This document shows positions 56,874 to 64,000 of a DNA stretch of 64,000 nt, in pieces. The notes beneath the pieces were generated by a model, which was not told where the DNA came from, made no database searches, and saw nothing but the letters and a program-made list of their open reading frames with translations. Location of the stretch: the NCBI RefSeq assembly GCF_002980525.1, contig NZ_PVBQ01000004.1, forward strand, positions 310,001-374,000, given 5' to 3'. The stretch comes from Sphingobacterium haloxyli (lineage in GTDB: Bacteria > Bacteroidota > Bacteroidia > Sphingobacteriales > Sphingobacteriaceae). Position 1 is the stretch's first letter. Every line of letters starts with the position of its first letter. Made by a program: the position numbers and the translations under genes.

Positions 56874-57290
56874 ATGCATGCTTCCGATCCAAAAATAGAC
56901 TTTTTACCGCTCCAATGGTATGAGGTCAATCGAACAGTAATCAGACGGAAGACCGAGGGGGGCAGCGATGTTTCCCTCTCTCGGTTTCCGAAGAATCCTA
57001 TCCACGATGGCGAGGTTGTCTACGCCACAGATAAGGTTATCGTGAAAGCGCGGATTCAACCTTGTACATGCATCGTGTTACATGCGGACGATATGGCGAC
57101 CATTGGAAGCTTTTGCTTTGATGTAGGCAATCGCCATTTGCCTATATTTTGTATAGACGATCAAATCGTAGTGTCTTACGATGGGCGTCTATTTCAAGCG
57201 TTATTTGGTAAATATGGGGAAAAGGTAAAGATGGAGACCAAAGTACTGGACGCAGAATATACCATCAAAGCTTTCGGAAATTACATGTAA
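56874..57290 (+). CDS. Second UreE-like protein
   Basis: 138 residues. It shares with UreE the metal-binding core GNRHLPIF (His88) and a C-x-C pair (Cys64, Cys66) at the same relative place, but elsewhere differs strongly, with a long N-terminal stretch of its own (FLPLQWYEVNRTVIRRKTEG). I infer a nickel-binding paralogue with a changed role, such as nickel storage or exchange with HypAB. It lies 12 bases after hypB and 20 before the next gene, in the same run. Confidence 0.82.
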   Translation: MHASDPKIDFLPLQWYEVNRTVIRRKTEGGSDVSLSRFPKNPIHDGEVVYATDKVIVKARIQPCTCIVLHADDMATIGSFCFDVGNRHLPIFCIDDQIVVSYDGRLFQALFGKYGEKVKMETKVLDAEYTIKAFGNYM

Positions 57291-57310
57291 GAAGATTGGT
57301 ACAATATAAA

Positions 57311-58333
57311 ATGATGCAAAGATATACAGGTGTAGATTTTAGATACGTGTCGTTATGGTGGTGTATTGCATTGCTGCTGACGAGCTGTCAACAAACTACA
57401 CAGCATAACCATAAGGAAGGCAGCGCTTATGTTGCGGAAGACAGCAGGGGCTTAAAAATAGCATTGACCCAGCCTGCTAAACGGGTGGTGGTGTTGTTTG
57501 AACCCATGGTGGACGAACTGTATATGTTGCAGGCAGGGGCAAGCATCGTAGGCATTCCCGAACAGGTTTATCAAAATGAGTCCTCTTACCAGTTTTTGTC
57601 TAAATTAGATAAACGTATAGCGCGTAAAGAAATTGCGACACCCACCTATGGTGGGCGAGCGAATAACGTGGAGTCCATTGTTGGATTAAGACCGGACTTG
57701 GCTATCGTGTATGAGCAAGATAAGGAGACCATCGTTCAGTTGGAAGAGTTAAATATCCCCGTTTATGCTGTTTCCAGTAAAAACAAACAGCGTATTTACA
57801 AAGAACTACGGGGTGTTGCTACATTAGTAGGTAAAGAGGAGCGAGCAGAGGAGCTTATTTCCTATGTAGAAGAAGAGTTGATCAAAATGGAAAGACCGGT
57901 GGATAGCGTTCGTAAAAAGGTATATTACGCCTGGTCCAAAGGACGTATACTTTCGACTTCCGGCAGAGGCTCACTGATGGATTTATCCATTGAGGCGGCG
58001 GGCGCGACAAATGCTTGCACGTTGGAAATGGAAGCTCCGAATATTGGGGCGGAATCGCTGTACAGCTGGAATCCGGATATTATTGTGCTATGGAATTCTA
58101 AGTTAGCGGATGTCTATACACTTAAGGAGTTAACTGCCCTTCCTGCTGTGAAAAATAAAGAAGTGTACGTGCTGACACCTACGTTCAACTTTGACCCGCA
58201 TACCCTTAAATTTATGCTTTTTGCCAAGCAGCTGCGGCATTGGTGTTATCCGGAAGAAAGCGCGGAGCTTTTGAAAACCCAAATTCAAGAAGCAATGGAC
58301 AAGCTCTATCACAGCGCGAAGGAGGGGGGCTAA
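57311..58333 (+). CDS. ABC transporter substrate-binding lipoprotein, BtuF-like
   Basis: About 340 residues with lipobox LLTSC (Cys26) and the fold of helical-backbone (cluster A-II, BtuF/FecB) binding proteins: AKRVVVLFEPMVDELYMLQA, GLRPDLAIVYEQDKE and WNPDIIVLWNSK. The frame extends to a TTG at 57296; the ATG at 57311 is chosen as start (57314 is possible). It stands at the head of the importer genes behind the urease and hyp genes, so nickel or a nickel-chelate is the likely cargo, with cobalamin or siderophore as alternatives. Confidence 0.87.
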   Translation: MMQRYTGVDFRYVSLWWCIALLLTSCQQTTQHNHKEGSAYVAEDSRGLKIALTQPAKRVVVLFEPMVDELYMLQAGASIVGIPEQVYQNESSYQFLSKLDKRIARKEIATPTYGGRANNVESIVGLRPDLAIVYEQDKETIVQLEELNIPVYAVSSKNKQRIYKELRGVATLVGKEERAEELISYVEEELIKMERPVDSVRKKVYYAWSKGRILSTSGRGSLMDLSIEAAGATNACTLEMEAPNIGAESLYSWNPDIIVLWNSKLADVYTLKELTALPAVKNKEVYVLTPTFNFDPHTLKFMLFAKQLRHWCYPEESAELLKTQIQEAMDKLYHSAKEGG

Positions 58334-58336
58334 ACT

Positions 58337-59350
58337 ATGCAACAGCGTTTGAAGATCCTTCTGCTCGTCCTAATGCCGCTTGTCGTGTTGTTCTTCTCCC
58401 TGTCTTTGGGTAGTACGGGCTATATAGGCGTATTGGATTTAACCCGCTATACCTGGACGGCTATACAGCGGCTTTGGGCTGACGTGTCAGGAGAACCGTA
58501 TACCGATATCGAGACCATCCTCTGGCAAGTCCGCTTACCTCGTATTTTGCTTACCTTCATGGTGGGAGCCGCATTGGCGGTGTCAGGAGGGGTGTTGCAA
58601 GCCATTTTCAGAAATCCGATTGTCGACCCGTTTTCATTAGGTATATCCTCCGGTGCGGCCTTCGGTGCGGCATTGTCCATGTTGATACCGTTGATACCGA
58701 TTAATCTCTCTGCGTTTTTATTTGGGGTGTTAGCGGTAGGGATTACCTACCTCGTCTCTTATTCGGGTGTACGGACTTCGTTGATAACGATGGTACTATC
58801 CGGAATGATTATAACAGGTGTTTTTACGGCGTTCTTGACCATATTACAGTATTTGAGTGACCCCTATAAATTACAGGCCATTGTACAGTGGACAATGGGA
58901 AATCTGCACACGGCTTCATGGGATAAGGTACAGACAGCATTTTTACCGATAGGAGGCGGATTGGTGGCTATTGCTGCACTCCGCTGGAAACTTAATTTAT
59001 TGGCGCTTGGCGACCAAGAGGCGATGGCAGTGGGGGTTAATCCCCGAAATATTAAGTTTATTATTGTAGGGCTTGCAACAATGATTACGGCATCGGCGGT
59101 CGCTTCGGTGGGCATGATTAGTTTATTCGGATTGATTGTGCCCCATATTAGCCGTATCGCCTTCGGACCTAACAATCAAATAGGCGTTTTCGCTAATATG
59201 AGTATCGGTGGAACATTTCTGCTGCTAATTGATGACTTCTCACGTGCTGTCATGCCATTTGAAATTCCGGTGGGTGTATTCACTATGATCTTGGGCGCAC
59301 CCTTATTTATTTACTTAATGCGTAAAAATGCTGTAAACTGGAACGCATGA
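58337..59350 (+). CDS. FecCD-type ABC permease
   Basis: 337 residues with about ten membrane segments of the FecCD/BtuC family. Signature pieces are QVRLPRILLTFMVGAALAVS, IFRNPIVDPFSLGISSGAAF and MISLFGLIVPHISRI. It forms the inner-membrane channel of the importer. It lies 3 bases after the binding-protein stop and overlaps the ATPase start by 4 bases. H. pylori NiuDE, a nickel importer, belongs to this same permease family (established knowledge). Confidence 0.93.
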   Translation: MQQRLKILLLVLMPLVVLFFSLSLGSTGYIGVLDLTRYTWTAIQRLWADVSGEPYTDIETILWQVRLPRILLTFMVGAALAVSGGVLQAIFRNPIVDPFSLGISSGAAFGAALSMLIPLIPINLSAFLFGVLAVGITYLVSYSGVRTSLITMVLSGMIITGVFTAFLTILQYLSDPYKLQAIVQWTMGNLHTASWDKVQTAFLPIGGGLVAIAALRWKLNLLALGDQEAMAVGVNPRNIKFIIVGLATMITASAVASVGMISLFGLIVPHISRIAFGPNNQIGVFANMSIGGTFLLLIDDFSRAVMPFEIPVGVFTMILGAPLFIYLMRKNAVNWNA

Positions 59351-60123
59351 AAGAGTTGATACAAATTCATAACCTCTCCTTTTCGTTCGGAAAGCAGCAA
59401 GTGCTGGCCGAACTGACAGCAAATTTCTATGCATCCGAGCTGACGGTTATTCTTGGTAGAAACGGGAGTGGAAAATCGACACTTTTTAATATTCTATCGG
59501 GTATGGAACGCCACTATCAAGGCGAAGTGCTGTTTGGCAATCAAGATCGGAAACATATCAAGTGGGGAAAGAACAGTGATTTTCGGATCGGCTTCATGAC
59601 GCAATTTCACCAAACTACTTTTCCGTTTACCGTGTTCGATGTGGTACTAACAGGTCGAGCCGCATTTTCTAGGTTTGCTCCACGGCAAGTGGATCTTGAC
59701 TTAGTGGCAGAAAATCTGCGTGCCTTCGGGTTGTGGCACCTAAAGGATAAGCCATATACGGCGCTCTCGGGAGGGGAGAGGCAATTGGTTTTGCTGTGCC
59801 GAATTTTGGTGCAACAACCGGATGTACTGCTACTCGATGAACCAACAAATCACCTGGACCTGCATTACCAGGTTGCGGTGATGGAACATCTCAAGCGTTT
59901 GGTCGAAGCTGGTACAACAGTGGTGTCTGTGATGCATGATCCTAACCTTGCACTTTTATATGGCGATCGATTTTATGTGATGCAAGACAAAAAATTACAT
60001 GGGTTAGAAGAGAAAGACCCAGCTGTGTTGCTTTCCACTTTAGAAAACACCTATAATGTTGCTTTAACAGATGTCCAGCATGATGGACGAACATTGATAA
60101 TCCCTAAACGGAAGCGTTTATGA
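59347..60123 (+). CDS. ABC transporter ATP-binding protein, FecE/BtuD-like
   Basis: 258 residues with Walker A GRNGSGKST (37-45), signature LSGGERQ (140-146), Walker B VLLLDEPTNHLDL and H-loop MHDPNLAL. It powers the FecCD-type permease it overlaps by 4 bases. At its end it overlaps the acetyltransferase by 4 bases, so the importer and acetyltransferase are translationally coupled. Confidence 0.94.
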   Translation: MKELIQIHNLSFSFGKQQVLAELTANFYASELTVILGRNGSGKSTLFNILSGMERHYQGEVLFGNQDRKHIKWGKNSDFRIGFMTQFHQTTFPFTVFDVVLTGRAAFSRFAPRQVDLDLVAENLRAFGLWHLKDKPYTALSGGERQLVLLCRILVQQPDVLLLDEPTNHLDLHYQVAVMEHLKRLVEAGTTVVSVMHDPNLALLYGDRFYVMQDKKLHGLEEKDPAVLLSTLENTYNVALTDVQHDGRTLIIPKRKRL

Positions 60124-60671
60124 TAAACGATATAGACATATTACCTGTAGGCATACGAGATCGTGAAGAAGTTATCGCCTACGTATTGAAAACACGGGAG
60201 CATCTATTTCCCATGTTGAACCATCAGGTTATACCGAGAGATTTAAGAGATTTTTCTTCAACGTATGTACACACCGATGTAGGGGCTTTTTTACAAGCGC
60301 GTACAAAACAAGGAAAGCTCATCGGCACCATAGGTATGATGGCATATGATAATCGTTTTCCCTATTTTTCTTTTACGGGGAGCAAGATTGTCGAAGTCGC
60401 GAGGTTATATGTTGAGCCCGCCTACCGGAAATCGGGTCTCGGGACAGCACTTGTACAGCGGTTGAAAACTATAGGAAAGCAACAGGGCGTTGAATTATTG
60501 TATTTACATACACATCCTTTTCTGGAAGGTGCTTATGAGTTTTGGTTAAAGCAGGGGTTCGATTTGGTCTTGGCATGTGAAGAATCTGGTTTTGAGACAT
60601 TGCACATGACACTGGATAAGACGAAAGTGATAACGACAGATACTTTTACTTCATTTATGGAGAACCGCTGA
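60120..60671 (+). CDS. GNAT-family acetyltransferase
   Basis: 183 residues with the GNAT acetyl-CoA signature VARLYVEPAYRKSGLGTALVQ (about 97-117) and a C-terminal YLHTHPFLEGAYEFWLKQGF strand-helix. It overlaps the ATPase by 4 bases and the receptor by 1 base, so it is clearly part of the uptake operon. I infer an acetylation step on a metal chelator, or on a component of the system, but the substrate is unknown. Confidence 0.85.
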   Translation: MINDIDILPVGIRDREEVIAYVLKTREHLFPMLNHQVIPRDLRDFSSTYVHTDVGAFLQARTKQGKLIGTIGMMAYDNRFPYFSFTGSKIVEVARLYVEPAYRKSGLGTALVQRLKTIGKQQGVELLYLHTHPFLEGAYEFWLKQGFDLVLACEESGFETLHMTLDKTKVITTDTFTSFMENR

Positions 60672-62857
60672 TGGCAAAAGCTTTTTATACGTTTTGTTTA
60701 CTGTGTTGCGCAGTGATGAGCTATGCGCAAGTAGATACCACTGTCGTCACCTTAGAAGAGGTATTGATTACCGGTAGGCGGAACAATTCGTATTTAATCA
60801 ATACGACGGAGCTGGGTGGTAAGTTTTCGGGAATATTGAAAGATCTCCCGCAATCGGTATCGTTAGTGAGTCGTGAATTCATGGAGGATCGACAAGCTTT
60901 TCAGATTACGGATATGGTACAGGATCTGGCCGGTGTGAGCCAAGCATCTGTTTATGACGATTTAACCATACGAGGTTTTAACAGTGGTTATGCAAGTGGT
61001 CTTCGTTTGGTGAACGGAATGCGCTCAGCCTATGGCTATGGGACTAGTTTTTGGCGTGCACCGCTAACAGCAAATTTGGAAAGTATCGAGGTGCTGAAAG
61101 GTCCAGGGGCTTCGCTATTTGGTGATATCGTACCGGGTGGGACGATTAATCTGGTGACGAAAAAGCCGCTCGAAGAACAAAAAACGAATATTGGTTTTAG
61201 TGTAGGAAGCTTTCAAACACTTCGGTCTACATTGGATATGGGTGGCCCTTTGGATAAAGACAGCCGATTTTTGTATAGACTCAATCTGGCTTACGAAGCG
61301 TCACGTACATTTCGAGATAATAACCAGCGAAAAAATATATTGGTTGCTCCCTCTTTTAGATTTCGTCCTGCAGAAGGAACACAGATTGATGTGGACTTAA
61401 CCTATGATGATTTTGATGGGTTTTTGGATAGAGGTCTTGGCATCCGAAATAATGATTTCTATGGGCAGGATAGAGCGTTCAATGTAAATCAACCGACAGA
61501 TTTTTACCGTTCCAGGTTCTTGACGTTTTCGACCCGTTTGTCACAATACATCACCAGCGATTTGTCTTTGCATGTAAACTACATGAAATCAATATATAGT
61601 GAGGATCTGAATGAATTCCGTACACTGAATACGTATGCCAATCCGCCAGAGAATACCATTATGAACATGCGCTTTCTTTCAAAGAAAGTAAAGGATTATA
61701 CGGATAATCTCGTAAGTTATCTAAGCTACAACCTGCAAAAGCCAGGCCATGCACATCGTTTCGTGTTGGGGGTAGACTACGCACAATACGGTGGAGATAA
61801 AAATAACGTACAGCGCGAGGCAAGACGCCGTATGTTGGATGGAGAAGAAGTGCCGCTGACGATTGATCTGGAAAGCCCAGTACGGGATGTTATTGATGTA
61901 GGATCTTACGTGTGGTTAGCCCAAGCTGAATTTCCGTTTTTGAATCCGTACAAAAGTATAGGCTTTTATCTGCAAGACCAGATGACTATTGGTGAACGCC
62001 TAAACGTAATTGTCGGCTTGCGGCATGAATATTACCGTTCGAGTAGTGCGGATTTGGCGCGGTCTTATGAAACGAGCCAACACGCTTGGTTACCTCGTTT
62101 CGGGTTGACATACCATATCAATGACCAAGTGAATTATTTCGCGAGCTATTCGCAGGGATATGTTCCGGTTGGGGCAGATTTTATTCACAACCACGAACAA
62201 TACGGTGGGGATCGCCCGTTTTTGCCCGAGCGTAGTTTTCAAGTGGAAACCGGATTGAAAGCAGGGTTCTTTAGCAATCAATTGCAAACAGAGCTTTCTA
62301 TATTCCATATCGGTAGAGAAAACATGCTAATTGCTACAGGCGAAATGGGCGACAGTGGTTTTCCGGTATATAGGCAATCGGGAAGGGTTATCTCACAAGG
62401 GGTAGAATTGGATTTCAGAGGGCAGGTAACGAAAGAACTCCAGGTGATGGCAAATTACAGCTTTAACCGCACCGAGGTGAAATCCTCCTCGCGAGAAATG
62501 GAGGTCGGTATGCCATTAGCTAATGCACCGAAGCATATGGGGAGCATATGGATGAAGTATGTTATTCCGCATGCCGCGTTAAAAGGACTGGGATTTGGTG
62601 GTGGAACGAATTTTATGAACAGCAGGCGGATGGAGAACCCGATGGCAATAGACGATCAGGGGAATATGAGGTGGGGAGAATGGCCCGCTTACCAGGTCTG
62701 GAATGCCGCATTATATTATCATATAAGCGGAGCTCGGCTGAGCCTCAATATCAACAATATATTCGATAAGTATTATTATTTAGGTGGTTTTGATTATACA
62801 AGGGGTTTTGTAGGGACGCCACGGACAGCGATGTTGTCTTTAGGCTTTTCGTTTTAG
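60671..62857 (+). CDS. TonB-dependent receptor (siderophore/metal type)
   Basis: 728 residues: a signal peptide (MAKAFYTFCLLCCAVMSYAQ), a TonB-box-like TTVVTLEEVLITG, a plug domain (about 40-165: LPQSVSLVSREFMEDRQ, LTIRGFNSGYASG, IEVLKGPGASLFGDIVPGGT), and a 22-strand-type barrel ending in RTAMLSLGFSF. It uses TonB energy to bring large ligands across the outer membrane. As the last gene of the nickel-urease run it is the likely outer-membrane entry for the cargo of the FecCD importer. Confidence 0.94.
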   Translation: MAKAFYTFCLLCCAVMSYAQVDTTVVTLEEVLITGRRNNSYLINTTELGGKFSGILKDLPQSVSLVSREFMEDRQAFQITDMVQDLAGVSQASVYDDLTIRGFNSGYASGLRLVNGMRSAYGYGTSFWRAPLTANLESIEVLKGPGASLFGDIVPGGTINLVTKKPLEEQKTNIGFSVGSFQTLRSTLDMGGPLDKDSRFLYRLNLAYEASRTFRDNNQRKNILVAPSFRFRPAEGTQIDVDLTYDDFDGFLDRGLGIRNNDFYGQDRAFNVNQPTDFYRSRFLTFSTRLSQYITSDLSLHVNYMKSIYSEDLNEFRTLNTYANPPENTIMNMRFLSKKVKDYTDNLVSYLSYNLQKPGHAHRFVLGVDYAQYGGDKNNVQREARRRMLDGEEVPLTIDLESPVRDVIDVGSYVWLAQAEFPFLNPYKSIGFYLQDQMTIGERLNVIVGLRHEYYRSSSADLARSYETSQHAWLPRFGLTYHINDQVNYFASYSQGYVPVGADFIHNHEQYGGDRPFLPERSFQVETGLKAGFFSNQLQTELSIFHIGRENMLIATGEMGDSGFPVYRQSGRVISQGVELDFRGQVTKELQVMANYSFNRTEVKSSSREMEVGMPLANAPKHMGSIWMKYVIPHAALKGLGFGGGTNFMNSRRMENPMAIDDQGNMRWGEWPAYQVWNAALYYHISGARLSLNINNIFDKYYYLGGFDYTRGFVGTPRTAMLSLGFSF

Positions 62858-62924
62858 TTTCGTAGGTACTATCTTCAATAATGTCAGGGAATACGGTAAA
62901 CAATTTGGATAGTTGTTTGTACTA

Positions 62925-62956
62925 TTATATGGGGAAAATTCATAAACTCCATATAA
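62925..62956. promoter_or_regulatory. Inverted repeat upstream of APC permease
   Basis: TTATATGG (62925-62932) and CCATATAA (62949-62956) form a perfect 8-base inverted repeat with a 16-base spacer, ending 12 bases before the permease ATG. It may be an operator for the permease or a weak stem after the receptor gene; there is no T-run. Confidence 0.3.
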
Positions 62957-62968
62957 CAGAAAGCGCGC

Positions 62969-64000
62969 ATGAAAGACACGCAGAACTTGGAAGACCGTCT
63001 CAAAAGTATAACACAACCGAACGACAGTAACGATTTTACCAAAAGAAACGATAATACCAATAGCCCAAAACCGCGTTTACGTGTAGTAGACGCCATCGTC
63101 GTTATCATTGGTGTCGTCGTAGGAGCAGGTATTTTTCGGACCTCCTCCATTGTTGCCGCAAACACAGGTAGTTCGGAATTATTTCTCGGCGTGTGGGTGT
63201 TGGGCGGCGTGATTTCCCTTATTGGTGCGATGTGTTATGCGGAGCTGAGTACTGCTTTTCCCAATACGGGTGGCGATTATCATTTTTTACACCGGGCTTT
63301 TGGTCGACGCTTTGCATTTCTGTTTGCTTGGGCAAGAATGAGTATCATCCAAACGGGTTCCATAGCGTTGTTGGCATTTATAGTAGGCGACTATATGAGT
63401 GAATTGTATAGCGTGGGCGCGTTTTCTTCTTCGATATACGCCGCACTAGTAGTCATAGGGCTTACATTCGTTAATGTTATCGGTGTGCACGTCGGAACCG
63501 GCGCACAGAAGCTGTTTGTTTGTCTGCAATTCATCGGTTTACTCGTCTTGGTTATTGCCGGTTTTTTGTTCGTGCCCGAAAATAGCGTTGATACAACAGC
63601 CGAACCTGCCAGCTCAGGAATTACACCGGCAATAGGAGGGGCTATGGTGATGGTGCTATTAACTTTCGGAGGCTGGAACGAAGCGGGCTATATATCCGCA
63701 GAGATGCGCGGCGGCAGCAAGAAGATGGCTTTGGTAATGATAGCCAGCATCCTGATCATTACCGCTATTTATATACTAATTAATTTAGCCTATCTCAATG
63801 TCTTAGGCATTGAAGGACTGGCATCTTCGGAAGCCGTGGGGGTAGAAACAATGCGTGTCGTTATGGGAGACACGGGGGTCTTTTTTATAGGTTTATTGGT
63901 GATTCTAGCCGCGTTGACATCCACTAACGCAACTATTTTTACCGGCGCGCGTACCAATCACGCGCTGGGTAGAGATTTTCCGATTTTTTCCTTTATGCGG
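62969..64000 (+). CDS. APC-family amino-acid permease, C-terminus beyond window
   Basis: The frame opens at the ATG at 62969 and runs in frame to the right edge (344 codons, no stop). After a charged cytoplasmic N-terminus of about 35 residues come membrane segments with GVVVGAGIFRTSS (the APC helix-1 substrate motif), AELSTAFPNTGGDYHFL (helix 3) and GGAMVMVLLTFGGWNEAGY. This is the pattern of amino-acid permeases/exchangers (LAT-like). Its relation to urease is unclear; an amino-acid supplier of nitrogen is possible. It starts 111 bases after the receptor stop. Confidence 0.85.
   Translation, partial: MKDTQNLEDRLKSITQPNDSNDFTKRNDNTNSPKPRLRVVDAIVVIIGVVVGAGIFRTSSIVAANTGSSELFLGVWVLGGVISLIGAMCYAELSTAFPNTGGDYHFLHRAFGRRFAFLFAWARMSIIQTGSIALLAFIVGDYMSELYSVGAFSSSIYAALVVIGLTFVNVIGVHVGTGAQKLFVCLQFIGLLVLVIAGFLFVPENSVDTTAEPASSGITPAIGGAMVMVLLTFGGWNEAGYISAEMRGGSKKMALVMIASILIITAIYILINLAYLNVLGIEGLASSEAVGVETMRVVMGDTGVFFIGLLVILAALTSTNATIFTGARTNHALGRDFPIFSFMR

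Overview
The window looks like a chromosomal segment of a Bacteroidota bacterium, most likely Sphingobacteriaceae-like (inference from gene content, not a database match). The signs are a SusC/TonB-type envelope, many short lipoproteins, DUF4296 and PorT-like barrel proteins, a LuxC-type acyl-CoA reductase beside a ferredoxin, a short NusA, a monomeric isocitrate dehydrogenase, scarce Shine-Dalgarno sequences, and several promoters of the Bacteroidota type (TTTG, about 20 bases, TAnnTTTG).

Layout. 1-6,200: a partial exported protein, a small lipoprotein, a DJ-1/PfpI protein, a two-gene NHEJ system (ligD, convergent ku) and an MFS transporter. 6,200-16,500: a frameshifted and truncated pyridoxamine-oxidase-like pseudogene, a GH3-type acyl-amido synthetase, a zinc peptidase-like gene behind rpoN, a class A PBP, and a 1059-residue peptidase/beta-propeller/barrel protein. 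16,100-22,400: a GIY-YIG protein divergent from an XRE-S24 regulator, then rimP-nusA-infB with hairpins in the leader and before infB. 22,400-33,300: a PaaE-like reductase, RlpA, Icd, an outer-membrane barrel, a nucleotidyltransferase-phosphoesterase pair, grpE-dnaJ, ftsE, and luxC-like/ferredoxin. 33,300-46,800: mainly housekeeping genes (methyltransferase, lysC, yggS, mutS2, mgtC-like, LOG, recR, MFS, sugar dehydrogenase, fabH-like).

46,995-62,857 is the striking part: sixteen genes on one strand that appear to form a nickel-urease module. An OmpR-type two-component pair is followed by four heptamers spaced exactly 11 bases apart, just ahead of a porin gene. Then come ureA-ureB-ureC-ureE-ureF-ureG-ureD, hypA-hypB with no hydrogenase genes, a second ureE-like gene, a BtuF/FecCD/ATPase metal-chelate importer, a GNAT acetyltransferase and a TonB-dependent receptor. 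I infer that the receptor and ABC importer bring in nickel, HypAB and the two UreE proteins deliver it, UreDFG load the enzyme, and the two-component system controls expression, perhaps through the porin promoter.

The oddest detail is UreC. It has an N-terminal extension of about 46 residues that begins with a twin-arginine motif and a short hydrophobic stretch, which suggests a folded, nickel-loaded urease could be exported or membrane-anchored by Tat. The window ends inside an APC-family permease gene.
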